Positions 16,328 through 25,152 of a DNA stretch of 28,739 bases are shown here, one piece after another. The notes under the pieces were generated by a model that saw only the letters and a program-made list of their open reading frames with translations, made no database searches and was not told the DNA's origin. Source of the DNA: AM-1111 sp046302135 (GTDB lineage Bacteria; Bacteroidota; Bacteroidia; B-17B0; Aurantibacillaceae). The stretch covers positions 1 through 28,739 of the forward strand of contig JBKCIQ010000138.1 in NCBI GenBank assembly GCA_046302135.1, written 5' to 3'. Position 1 is the stretch's first letter; each line of letters starts with the position of its first letter. The translations under genes were made by a program, and so were the position numbers.

Positions 16328-16361
16328 CAAATCTAAGAAACTTAACATTAAGTTAACAAAA
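16328..16361 (-). promoter_or_regulatory. Promoter of the VTC operon with an internal dyad
   Basis: On the minus strand, TTTTG (16361-16357) and TAGATTTG (16335-16328), 21 bases apart, match the Bacteroidota promoter pattern well and end 5 bases before the ATG. Between them lies the perfect dyad AACTTAA-TG-TTAAGTT (16354-16339). The same bases can be read as two direct repeats, TTAACT and TTAAGT, 11 bases apart from start to start. A regulator bound here would cover the RNA polymerase site. Confidence 0.55.
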
Positions 16362-16391
16362 TTCATTTGTTATTGACGTAAAAAATGGTAA

Positions 16392-17630
16392 TTAAGCGGT
16401 GATTATTTCAGTTTTGGTATCAAGTGCATCTCTTAACCCATTGCCCAACAACAAAAATGCCAATACGAGCAACATGATGGCAACACCAGGTACAATGGTA
16501 AGATAAACTGTATCCGGATTATCAATGTAATTGATATGATCTCTTATCATTTTACCCCACGAAACCATTGGTGGTTGTGCTCCGAAACCCAGAAAAGAAA
16601 GACTTGCCTCAGTAATAATTGATGTGGCAAAGTTGGAAGCAGAAATTACAATAACCTGACCTGCAAGTGAAGGTAAAATATGCCTTGAGATGATTCTGAA
16701 ATTCGAAAATCCAAGTGCTTTACCTGCCTCCACAAATTCTTTTTCTCTAATGCTCAAAATTTGACCTCTTACCATTCTGGCACAATCAACCCACATCGTA
16801 AGTCCTACAGCGATAAACACCTGCCAAAAACCTTTTCCTAACGCAAAAGTTAATGCAACCACCAAAAGCAAAGTTGGTAAAGACCACATTACGTTAATTA
16901 ACCAAAGTATGGATTCATCTACCCACCCTCTGAAAAAACCGGCAAGTGAACCTAGTAAGACACCGAGAAAAAGTGAAATAAAAACAGAAATGAAACCGAC
17001 AGCCAAAGAAATTCTGGTACCAATTATTAATCTACTCAATAGATCTCGTCCTGATTTGTCAGTTCCTAAATAAAATTTCTTTTGAATCACATGTTCCTTT
17101 TGGAAAATTTCTCTAAGTTCTTTAAAGGTATAATTTTTCGTTTTTTTTATGTCAAGATCATAAAATGTAACAGAGCGATTTCTTTCGTTAACCTTTAAGG
17201 TGGGTTTTTCTACCGAAAAAATTACATCTGCAAGATTATACCTTTTAGATACGGCATTACGATAATTTTTTTCTGTTGAACCGGTATATAGACTAATGAT
17301 AACATCTGCATCAGAAAACTCATAATGATGAATTGGCTCTAACTCAAACATCTGTTTTTGCCCATTTAACATTATGTCAATCCAACTTTGATCAGGTTCA
17401 GGGGTGTTTAATCTGGATTTAATCATCATTACTTCAAAACCCGGTTCCTTGAGAGAAAGTTCGGGCTGAACATTATTTGCGTTTGGACTTCGATCAGGCA
17501 TTATAAGATAACCAAGAATGGAAACGATAACGAAAAAAACTATTACGTAGAGCCCGAATAAAGACAATCTGTTTTTCTTCAGGCGTATCCAGGCTAATTT
17601 TCGGGGAGAAAGTGAATCGTTTTTTTTCAT
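16392..17630 (-). CDS. OppC/DppC-type ABC transporter permease
   Basis: A 412-residue inner-membrane permease of the binding-protein-dependent type. Transmembrane helix 1 is at about 24-44. A large extracytoplasmic insertion (about 45-185) follows; usual OppC proteins are near 300 residues. The normal entry FYLGTDKSGRDLLSRLIIG (186-204) leads into five more helices. The EAA loop, which contacts the ATPase, is seen as EFVEAGKALGFSNFRIISRH (298-317). It should pair with an OppB-like permease, one or two ATPases and a substrate-binding protein, none of which is in the window, so it is a lone subunit here. Likely substrates are peptides, nickel or similar. The insertion has no motif I recognise. 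Confidence 0.87.
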   Translation of the reverse strand: MKKNDSLSPRKLAWIRLKKNRLSLFGLYVIVFFVIVSILGYLIMPDRSPNANNVQPELSLKEPGFEVMMIKSRLNTPEPDQSWIDIMLNGQKQMFELEPIHHYEFSDADVIISLYTGSTEKNYRNAVSKRYNLADVIFSVEKPTLKVNERNRSVTFYDLDIKKTKNYTFKELREIFQKEHVIQKKFYLGTDKSGRDLLSRLIIGTRISLAVGFISVFISLFLGVLLGSLAGFFRGWVDESILWLINVMWSLPTLLLVVALTFALGKGFWQVFIAVGLTMWVDCARMVRGQILSIREKEFVEAGKALGFSNFRIISRHILPSLAGQVIVISASNFATSIITEASLSFLGFGAQPPMVSWGKMIRDHINYIDNPDTVYLTIVPGVAIMLLVLAFLLLGNGLRDALDTKTEIITA

Positions 17631-17647
17631 TTAAACTGATCGCATCA

Positions 17648-17682
17648 CAAATCTAAAAAAATTAATGGGCGGTTAGAAACAA
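17648..17682 (-). promoter_or_regulatory. Candidate promoter of the permease gene
   Basis: TAGATTTG (17655-17648, minus strand) fits the Bacteroidota -7 box and lies 17 bases before the ATG at 17630. The nearest TTG (ending at 17680) is 24 bases upstream, slightly beyond the usual spacing, and sits in the T-tract of the preceding terminator. Confidence 0.4.
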
Positions 17683-17683
17683 A

Positions 17684-17707
17684 AAAGCAGGCAACAAGGC
17701 CTGCTTT
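17684..17707 (-). terminator. Rho-independent terminator after the barrel gene
   Basis: A perfect 9-base inverted repeat (AAAGCAGGC / GCCTGCTTT) with a 6-base loop. On the minus strand it follows the barrel stop at 17726 by 18 bases and is followed by a run of T. It separates the barrel gene from the permease gene. Confidence 0.85.
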
Positions 17708-17725
17708 AAAAAAGGAATTATGTTA

Positions 17726-18414
17726 TTAAAACTGAATACGGTAACCTAGATTGAGAAAGAATAGAGCGTCACCGTATTTAATTTCGGATCCTGAGTATTC
17801 AAAAGAATAATTGTATGTGGAAACTTCATCAGTGAACCTCTGAGTCCATTTAGAGCTCCCATATAAATGATACATGAAAGGAATTTCAGCATATAACTTT
17901 CCCGGTCCTATTTTTTTATCTACTCCTAATGAAAGATTTGCAGTTAAAGTTCTTTCTTTTGTATCATACTGCGAATCATAATAAAGCGTGTCATTACTGG
18001 CTAATTCTGTCGTGTAATTTGATTTGTAATTACCTAAAATAAATCCGAGACCTGCACCTCCATAAAAAGTGAAATCTGATTCAGCAGTATTATCGCCTTT
18101 AAAATAATAACGCACACCTAAATTAAAACCTACATAAGCATCTGTACTACTTCCTTTAATATTGTAAGTTCGAGATGTTCCCTCTCCCCCAATAGAACTG
18201 CGGTCGAATGGACTCAACTGCATCAATGAATAACTTTGGAAAGTGGCGGACAATTTGTTTTTAAGGGCATAAGAGAACTGTAAGTCATGACCAAGATTAT
18301 TTTCCGGAAGATAAGACACTCCCAAAGATCCTGACATTTTTTTTCAGTTTGTGCATTGAGCAATGCTGTAACAAAAAACAGCACCAGCAAAATAGATTTA
18401 AAGTTATTATTCAT
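17726..18414 (-). pseudogene. Outer-membrane beta-barrel protein, out of frame at an A8 run
   Basis: The gene begins at ATG 18414 with a good signal peptide (NNNFKSILLVLFFVTALLNA, then Q) and, 25 codons in, meets a run of eight A (18344-18337 as read on the minus strand). After the run, this frame continues only as non-protein-like sequence to 18223. One base back, the frame continues as a clear barrel protein to 17726: SGSLGVSYLPENNLGHDLQF, repeated Tyr/Gly amphipathic strands, VGFNLGVRYYF, and a C-terminal FLNLGYRIQF ending in Phe. One more A restores a protein of about 229 residues. The downstream part also has its own ATG at 18337, but it would lack a signal peptide. The lesion may be true inactivation, phase variation, -1 slippage or a sequencing error. 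Confidence 0.75.
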
Positions 18415-18474
18415 AGTTTTTTTTTCAATTTTACAAAAACATGAGCAAAAGAACAAATTGATAAAATACATTTA

Positions 18475-19602
18475 TTAACGACCTTTCCATGCGAAATTGT
18501 TGAAAACATTGAAACTGAGAACAAGAAATATATAGATAGGGATAATTAATGAAATCAAGGGGATCAATATACAAACCCTAAGAGTCGGTTTCCAATATGA
18601 AAAAATCAAAATAAAAAGGTCTACTGCTACTTTGGCAGAAAGAATGCAAGCAAAAAATAAACAGTAATCTGATTCCAAGATTGATAAAATAGCAGACAAT
18701 AGAATTAAAAAATTCGTAAAAAAAACAAGGAATGCAGATAAAGAATTTATCGGATTAGTAAATAACTTAAACTTACCGGCCCATCTACTTTTTTGATTAA
18801 AAAAATCTGTCCAACTTTTCATTCCGAAGGTTGTAACCGCGGCTGATTCTGAGGAAATATAACCTATCTTATAGTTCTTACTTTTCCTAAATTTTTCCAA
18901 TAAAAAAATATCATCACCGGAAGGAATATCAAAATTACCCTCATATCCATTCAAATCCATAAAACAACTTTTTTTGAAAACAAGGTTTGCACCGTTACAT
19001 AAGTAAGGAAATCCCATCAACGCCATTCCACCACCAGAACTTTGCAAGACAGAATGTTCCAACTGTTGGAAAGACCCAAGAAAATTACTTTCTGTGCTCA
19101 AATTTACAGGGGCAATAAAAAAATCTCGATCGTATTTTTTAGTCTGTACTGCAATCGAATTTAACCATAACTTACCCGACACTGTATCCGCATCCCGGGT
19201 GATGATGATTTCATGGGCCGCTTTCTTCACACCCTCTGAAATGGCACCTTTTTTTCTGTATTGATTATTAACCAAACTAATGATTCTTATTTTGATATTA
19301 GAATTTGTCCGGATGAAGTCATCTACTATCTCTACTGTGTTATCCTCAGAATCATCATCAACAACAATGATCTCATAATTTTCCACAGGATATTCCTGAT
19401 CAATTATGCTTTTAAGGCAGGTCAAAATATTACTTTCTTCATTACGGGCAGGAATAATGATACTGAAGCAAACAGATGTATCTTTTTCATCATATTTTTT
19501 CCGTCGGCCAATGAAATAAACCAGAGCCGATGATAAAAAGAAAAAAGAATAAAAGATTAGTGTCACTACCGATATTAAAAATATACCGTCTGAAATCTTC
19601 AT
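18475..19602 (-). CDS. Family 2 glycosyltransferase, membrane-bound
   Basis: A 375-residue processive-type GT2. One N-terminal transmembrane helix (about 8-31) precedes the GT-A domain: FSIIIPARNEESNI (47-60), VVDDDSEDNT (80-89), the metal-binding DAD at 137-139 (ITRDADT), acceptor-side SGDD (228-231) and the QKSRW motif at 270-274. About three helices follow at the C-terminus (from about 285). It should transfer a sugar from a nucleotide sugar to a lipid or growing glycan at the cytoplasmic membrane face. Its ATG overlaps the stop of the flippase-like gene (ATGA), so the two are coupled. The substrate cannot be told from sequence. Confidence 0.88.
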   Translation of the reverse strand: MKISDGIFLISVVTLIFYSFFFLSSALVYFIGRRKKYDEKDTSVCFSIIIPARNEESNILTCLKSIIDQEYPVENYEIIVVDDDSEDNTVEIVDDFIRTNSNIKIRIISLVNNQYRKKGAISEGVKKAAHEIIITRDADTVSGKLWLNSIAVQTKKYDRDFFIAPVNLSTESNFLGSFQQLEHSVLQSSGGGMALMGFPYLCNGANLVFKKSCFMDLNGYEGNFDIPSGDDIFLLEKFRKSKNYKIGYISSESAAVTTFGMKSWTDFFNQKSRWAGKFKLFTNPINSLSAFLVFFTNFLILLSAILSILESDYCLFFACILSAKVAVDLFILIFSYWKPTLRVCILIPLISLIIPIYIFLVLSFNVFNNFAWKGR

Positions 19603-20579
19603 TCTTCCGTGTTTTTTGAATTTTTATTGAGTAGAAAAAAAAGATATCCAAATATTGAAGGAGCAACAATATTAATGATCCACAAAAACGTTGAAGCGAT
19701 AAAAATGTTCATACTACTTTTTTCAATAGGAGAAAAAATAAGAATAGCGATTCCTCCGCGCATAAAAGCCTCGATAGCACTAAACATGGGTATAATAGTG
19801 GTTAGTAAATAATATAAACAAACACCAAGGCAAACATCAAACACCGGTACGTGATCAAAAAATATTTCAATAAGTAAAAAAAACTGAATAGAAAAAGTAA
19901 GATAACGCAATAAAGAATATATGCTCAGCTTAAAAAGTAGAGGTCTACTGATTTCGATTTTTGAATTTAAATGCTTTTTTATTTTTTCATTCTTTTTAAG
20001 TAACTCATAGAACCAAACAGGCTTTGTAATAAATGCTGATAAAAGTAAAATAAGAAGAGTCGAAGCGATTAAGACATAAACAGTAAATTGATTTGTACTT
20101 TGATTTTTTTCCTGAAAGAAGATGATTAACAACGATGTTATTCCTAAAATCAAAGTTACCAGAAGCTGGATAATCCCGTTTACAAAATGAAGATAGGTTG
20201 CAGATGCTCTTCTGTCTGCAGGCAGGAATAAAATTTTTCCTGCAAACTCAGTAGCGCGACCGGGTGCCAGGTTACCAAACGCCACACCGGATAAGACGGA
20301 TTTAAATGCTTTGAAAAAACTCATCGGCATTATTGTTGAATCGATAATGGTTTTCCATTTAAGTGATTCCAATAACCAGTTCAAAAGCATCAGGATTACT
20401 GCGCCTAATAAAAGTATCCAGGAAAATAAACTTCCGAATTTTTTACTCAATTCATCCCAACTGAATTTTTGGAACTCTTCATGCAGTCTATTATAAAGAA
20501 CATAGCAAAGCATCAACCCTGCAAGAACTTTAAGAATTAAATAAAATATCTTTTTGGTTTCAGTTTTCAAATAAAGCAA
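19599..20579 (-). CDS. AglD/MprF-type flippase-like membrane protein
   Basis: An approximately 326-residue protein with about eight transmembrane helices, of the lysylphosphatidylglycerol synthase TM / UPF0104 group. Typical pieces are LLNWLLESLKWKTII (63-77), FKSVLSGVAFGNLAPGRATEFAGKILFL (split over about 89-117) and SAIEAFMRGGIAILIF (about 263-278). There is no ATG near the start; the frame is closed 11 codons upstream and TTG at 20579 with an AGGA about 7 bases before it is the best start. TTG at 20570 is the alternative. Members move or accept lipid-linked substrates and often sit beside glycosyltransferases, as here. The pair probably adds a sugar to a membrane lipid. Confidence 0.85.
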   Translation of the reverse strand: MLYLKTETKKIFYLILKVLAGLMLCYVLYNRLHEEFQKFSWDELSKKFGSLFSWILLLGAVILMLLNWLLESLKWKTIIDSTIMPMSFFKAFKSVLSGVAFGNLAPGRATEFAGKILFLPADRRASATYLHFVNGIIQLLVTLILGITSLLIIFFQEKNQSTNQFTVYVLIASTLLILLLSAFITKPVWFYELLKKNEKIKKHLNSKIEISRPLLFKLSIYSLLRYLTFSIQFFLLIEIFFDHVPVFDVCLGVCLYYLLTTIIPMFSAIEAFMRGGIAILIFSPIEKSSMNIFIASTFLWIINIVAPSIFGYLFFLLNKNSKNTEE

Positions 20580-20708
20580 AGTTAATCCTATGTTTTTGTT
20601 TAAGGTATTCTAATTTGCCAATTTATTTTTTAAAACGATTGATGTTGATTACATCCTATTTATTTGAAGCTGATATCAGGAAAAAAATGTAAATTCAAAA
20701 TACTTTAA

Positions 20709-21278
20709 ATGATGGAAAAAAAGACTCAATCTAAAGAAAAAATAATTCTTGGCATAGACCCCGGTACAGTGATAATGGGTTACGCTTTAATCAAAATTGA
20801 AGCGAAAAAACCCGAATTATTGGTTAGTGGCGTATTAAAATTGAACAAATTAGATGACCATGCTTTAAGGCTGAAAAAGATTTTTGAAAGAACACTTAAT
20901 TTGATTGAGGAATACCATCCTGACGAGCTCGCTATTGAAGCCCCATTTTTTGGTAAGAATGTACAGTCTATGCTAAAACTTGGAAGAGCGCAAGGAGTTG
21001 CAATTGCGGCCGCACTTTCGCGTGAAATTCCGGTATTTGAATATTCTCCCAGAAAGATTAAACAATCTGTTACAGGCAACGGAAATGCTTCTAAAGAGCA
21101 AATGGCGGCCATGATTGGAAATTTAATTGAATTGAAAACAAAATTTGATTACATGGACGCCTCCGATGCTTTGGGTGTTGCGCTTTGTCATCACTTTCAA
21201 AACCAGCCCGGAAAAAAACAGAAATCTTTTACAGGTTGGGAGGCATTTTTAAACGCAAATCCAAGTAGAAAAGCTTAA
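20709..21278 (+). CDS. ruvC: Crossover junction endodeoxyribonuclease RuvC
   Basis: The Holliday-junction resolvase that works with RuvA and RuvB in recombination repair. The 189-residue product has all four acidic catalytic residues: D17 in LGIDPGT, E77 in AIEAPFFGKN, and D150 and D153 in DASDALGVALCHH. KLGRAQGVAIAAA (90-102) and SPRKIKQSVTGNG (113-125) are also family segments. The C-terminus is about 20 residues longer than in E. coli and ends in a Lys-rich tail. The start is ATGATG at 20709; either Met is possible. ruvA and ruvB are not adjacent. It is divergent from the flippase-like gene and convergent with the TMTC-type gene, with 29 bases between stops. Confidence 0.95.
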   Translation: MMEKKTQSKEKIILGIDPGTVIMGYALIKIEAKKPELLVSGVLKLNKLDDHALRLKKIFERTLNLIEEYHPDELAIEAPFFGKNVQSMLKLGRAQGVAIAAALSREIPVFEYSPRKIKQSVTGNGNASKEQMAAMIGNLIELKTKFDYMDASDALGVALCHHFQNQPGKKQKSFTGWEAFLNANPSRKA

Positions 21279-21307
21279 TACATTTAAATAATTAGCCGTT
21301 CTAAAAA

Positions 21308-23938
21308 TTATTTTGGAGGAATGATTATGGCCTTTCTCTGTAAAATTGCCTGATTTGTTGCGTCAAGTCCCTGCTTAGCCAACTGGTAGCTTGGGCTGAA
21401 TTGTAATTTAGGATTAGTCTTTACAGCATTATCATTCAGCTCAATGCACTTACTAAAATAAATTTGTGCTGAATCCATTTGATTCAGTGAGAAAAATACT
21501 CCTCCGAGGTTATAAGCTGTTTCAGGATTATTTGCGTTAATCCAGTAGGAAAGCTTAAGCAATCTTAGCGCACCACTAAAATCCTTGTTGGTCTGCCCTT
21601 TAATTTTCGCCTCCTCGTTCAACCTTGGTGACAACACATCATAATAGGTTTTTAAATACGGATTATTCGGGTACAATCTTTCAGCAGACTTCCAGGTATA
21701 AACAGAGCTGTCGAGATAATTTTTCTTGGCGTCAAATTCATGCAATTTATAAAAAGCCAAACCTAGATTTAGGTATCCGTTTACATAAGTTGGATGTAAT
21801 TCCAATGCGTGCTGTAAATATCCCTTTGCCTTTTTCAGGTATGGTACTCTCTGGCTTGCGTTCTGAGGCCATTCTGATTTATCTATCCATCTTGCACCGG
21901 CATTACCCAACACCAATACAGAATTTGGTACTGTTTCCACATCTTTACAAAACAAAGTCATGTCATTTTTCCAGTCGTAATTTCTATACCAGGTTTTGTA
22001 ACTTCCCGCTATTGTAATGATTAATGCAACAGCTCCGACTAAAATACGTCTTACAATAATGTTTGAAATTATTTTTTGAAGTCCGTCTGTAAACAACCAT
22101 GCAAGGCCAACCGCGACGCCAAGTGAAGAATGAAAAACGAGTCGTTCGCCCATAGTGGCACCGATATCAAACAAAATATTACCAACCATCATCAAATTAG
22201 CAAAGAAGAACAAAAATGCAAATGCAATTTTTTTTCTCTTAATAAAGGTTAGGTAATAGGTAAGGCCTGCCATTCCAAGATAAATTACCAATGATAAAAT
22301 AACATCCAGATTTTTGAAATGTCTGAACTCAATGGTATTAAAAGAATAATCAGAACTCAATTTTATTGGGAAGAGCAACAAACCAAGATATTTAAGAAGT
22401 ACAAATATTTTTGTAGCCCACAGACTCTCCTTGTCTATAATCCAACCCCTGGTAGGATCATCAGTTGTTATTGGCAAATAAGGATTATTCAGAATTTCCG
22501 TATCCGGAACTTTAGGTTTTAAAGTAACTGAGGCAAACCTCATTGCAAGATAGATCATTAAGAATTGGGAAATAAAAATCATGAATGCCAGTGGTGTTTT
22601 CATTCGATAATCTTTTGAAAATACAATTGTACTAACAACTGAAAATATAAACACACACATTACTTGCCTGATGATGTGTTCTTTTGCTTCATCTCCTTTT
22701 GCTATTAAATACAAGAAAAAAGCAAAAAATAAAAGTATCACTATAAATATCACAGGCCTAGGACTTGTAGATTTCCAACTACTATTCGATTCGTTGGAGA
22801 AAGAGCCCTTTTCTTTTTTTGATATTGTTTTTACATAGGGGTCTCGTTTAAAGTCAATGATTCCAAATGCATAGAAAGTTAATGGAATTACAGGCAATAA
22901 TACTAAAGCATATTCCTTCGAGAGTAGTGCGAAAAAGAACATGATTCCTCCAAGAAGCAAATCAATATAATTACGTTTCTCCATGTACCGGAAAGCAAAT
23001 GTGAATGTAAGTGTCATGAAAATAATTGAGAAAATTTCATCCCTGCTTTTGATGTTAGCAACGACCTCAGTATGTATCGGATGGATTGCAAATATCAACG
23101 TCGCAAGAAAAGCCCAATCCGGATTGTGCTTCAGTAAATGATTTCTTAAAAATCCGAAAATCACTATTACGGAAATCATGTAGAATAAAACATTATTGAA
23201 ATGCCTTAGTTTAGACCCTTCCACTTCACAATCTTTATCATTTACATTTCCGTCTTGATTGATATCTTCCTCATACAATGGAGCACCTTTAAATTTTTTA
23301 TCTTTCAGCTTATTAAAAGGTATTGTATCAGATTGAAACTTAGCTCTCGATTTTCCTGTCACAGGATCTTTGATTTTTATTGTATCCCTTATAAAATTTG
23401 GTTTTCCTGAAAACTTATCCCAACATTCTCCACATTCGTTTTCTTCGGGTGTGCCATTTTTATTAAGATCAACCCAAGCATTTACTTCTTCCGGTTCAAT
23501 CTGATTGTTTAAATTGAGATCTCTCCATTTATTAAAAACCCCATTAGGATAGGTTCCAATGAATTGCTGCTCTATTGCAAAACTTACTACACTAAGAGGT
23601 CTATAACGGCCACCTGCCAATTGATCCTCTGCGTTCATTTGTCTGTAAAAACTGTAATATGAATCTTTAGTTAGGATATCTCCAATACCTTTAGTCCCCT
23701 TCAAAACAAATTCATTTTTTTGTATTATAATACCGTCGTCAAGTGCGTTTTCATTATAAATGGAATTGTAGTAAATACCAAAACTCAAAACTGCAAGAAT
23801 GATGTAAGCAATCCAATGGCCGCTGAAAGGAAAAATCCTTGGACCCGAAATTAAATCAGCCGGAACTGCTGAACTTTGAGCGACATTTTCCTTTTCTACG
23901 CCACGATCAATAGCATCTTTATTTTTTTTCTTAGACAT
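21308..23938 (-). CDS. TMTC-type membrane protein with TPR domain and EF-hand-like insertion
   Basis: An 876-residue polytopic protein resembling TMTC O-mannosyltransferase-like proteins (GT-C fold, DUF1736). Order: helix 1 (about 41-60); the luminal-type DD motif in NENALDDGI (63-70); RYRPLS (111-116); an inserted region (about 127-245); the family motif IHPIHTEVVANIKSRDEIFS (285-304); a DUF1736-like part around LLFPIKLSSDYSFN; about ten helices in all; then a soluble C-terminus (about 680-876) with TPR-like helices. The insertion has three calcium-loop patterns: D140-x-N-x-N-x-x-I-x-x-x-E151, D157-x-N-x-N-G, and D225-x-N-x-D-G-x-V-x-x-x-D236. It is probably a glycosyltransferase acting on the outer face of the membrane; donor and acceptor are unknown. 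Confidence 0.8.
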   Translation of the reverse strand: MSKKKNKDAIDRGVEKENVAQSSAVPADLISGPRIFPFSGHWIAYIILAVLSFGIYYNSIYNENALDDGIIIQKNEFVLKGTKGIGDILTKDSYYSFYRQMNAEDQLAGGRYRPLSVVSFAIEQQFIGTYPNGVFNKWRDLNLNNQIEPEEVNAWVDLNKNGTPEENECGECWDKFSGKPNFIRDTIKIKDPVTGKSRAKFQSDTIPFNKLKDKKFKGAPLYEEDINQDGNVNDKDCEVEGSKLRHFNNVLFYMISVIVIFGFLRNHLLKHNPDWAFLATLIFAIHPIHTEVVANIKSRDEIFSIIFMTLTFTFAFRYMEKRNYIDLLLGGIMFFFALLSKEYALVLLPVIPLTFYAFGIIDFKRDPYVKTISKKEKGSFSNESNSSWKSTSPRPVIFIVILLFFAFFLYLIAKGDEAKEHIIRQVMCVFIFSVVSTIVFSKDYRMKTPLAFMIFISQFLMIYLAMRFASVTLKPKVPDTEILNNPYLPITTDDPTRGWIIDKESLWATKIFVLLKYLGLLLFPIKLSSDYSFNTIEFRHFKNLDVILSLVIYLGMAGLTYYLTFIKRKKIAFAFLFFFANLMMVGNILFDIGATMGERLVFHSSLGVAVGLAWLFTDGLQKIISNIIVRRILVGAVALIITIAGSYKTWYRNYDWKNDMTLFCKDVETVPNSVLVLGNAGARWIDKSEWPQNASQRVPYLKKAKGYLQHALELHPTYVNGYLNLGLAFYKLHEFDAKKNYLDSSVYTWKSAERLYPNNPYLKTYYDVLSPRLNEEAKIKGQTNKDFSGALRLLKLSYWINANNPETAYNLGGVFFSLNQMDSAQIYFSKCIELNDNAVKTNPKLQFSPSYQLAKQGLDATNQAILQRKAIIIPPK

Positions 23939-24108
23939 TATTCAATCCTGATAAATTTGATAAATATTTTTAGTCACGAAGATATTTAAAAGACATGAAT
24001 TAACAATCAAATTTTAATACTAACAAGGGATAAAATCGCATAAAATAACCTTAACTAAAATTAATTGTCTTAATTATAGAAAATATATGAAATTTGTGTT
24101 ACTTAAAA

Positions 24109-25152
24109 ATGGATTTTTCCCTTAAACGAATAATAACTTTAAGAAGGCTGGTGTTTCTTTTTTTATCGTTGTCGGTAATCGAGTTTACGCTATTGTTCAA
24201 TACTAAATCTTCAATCCAGGATTCGACCCAAAGAATAGAAAAAAAATTACATCCACTAGAACTGGAAGCTAAAGCAGGCCTTGAGGATTTATATAATACT
24301 TTTAAAAACAATGAAACTTATATACGGAATTGGGAAGAAAACAAATATGAAAATCTATTTAAGGAAAAAGGGATTGTTTACTTAATATACGAAAACGATA
24401 GTCTTATTTTCTGGACTGACAACTCGCCTGCCATAGAAAATTACAGAAAGGAAATTTGTCTTGATCAGCCACTTGTACGTTTACGTAACGGATGGTTTGA
24501 AGTTCTGGAACACCCACAATCAAATAAGAATAAAAAGCATTTCATTGCCTTAATACTGATTAAAAACGAATTTTTATACGGAAATAAATATTTAACAAAC
24601 GATTTTCAGACACATTTCAATGTGTCAAAATACAATCAAGTAAGTTCTGATACAACAATTGGAACGGTGGTTAAAAGCCATTTGGGTAAAAAATTATTTT
24701 CCCTAAAGGAACCTTATAGCGAAAGTGAATTTACAGAAACAAGCACATTTGGAAACCTGCTGTTTTTTATTTTATACATCTTACTTATCTATATTTTTTA
24801 CCGAATATTTTTCGACGGATTCTTTCTAATCAAACGGAACACAGGAATCTTCTTATTTGTTTTTTCCTGTCTGGCACTAAGGTTAACAATGTTCATCACA
24901 GGTTTTCCTTCAGCAATACTTCAGAGCAAGTTTTTCGATTCATCAATTTACGGTAATGCTGATTCATTTTTATATCCACAACTCGGCGACTTAATAATGA
25001 ATTTTGCACTCCTGCTCATTTTTTCTATCGTAATCTTTAAGCATTTAGACCAATCATTACGTAAAAATTTAAGTCTTTTGGTATTAATTATTACATTGTC
25101 ATTTTACACCATATTGGTGAATTGCACAATAAATACTCTCGTGCAGAATTAA
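24109..25152 (+). pseudogene. Large sensor histidine kinase, N-terminal part (ends at in-frame TAA)
   Basis: Start chosen at ATG 24109 (DFSLKRIITLRRLVF); a TTG 15 bases earlier is possible. The 347 residues hold a first transmembrane helix (about 12-30), an extracytoplasmic region with no named domain (about 31-205), then a block of about five transmembrane helices (from about 215). The segment SSIYGNADSFLYPQLGDLIMN (split over about 277-297) resembles a stretch conserved in the very large Bacteroidota kinases of about 1200 residues. The TAA at 25150-25152 is codon 348, and the same frame continues without shift into the kinase half. I therefore regard this as the front half of one gene broken by a single stop, not as an independent gene. 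Confidence 0.75.

Noticed and set aside
21286..21313. AT-only inverted repeat between ruvC and the TMTC-type gene as a terminator
   Set aside because: Stem AAATAATT/AATTATTT has no G-C pairs, a 12-base loop and overlaps the stop codon of the other gene.
23185..23560. Cellulosome-type dockerin in the TMTC-type protein
   Set aside because: Only DxNxDG-like loops are seen; the paired-repeat dockerin layout and any cohesin or glycoside hydrolase context are missing.
25150..25152. TAA read as a sense codon (alternative genetic code or programmed readthrough)
   Set aside because: Many other genes in the window end at TAA and no special sequence context follows; mutation or error is simpler.
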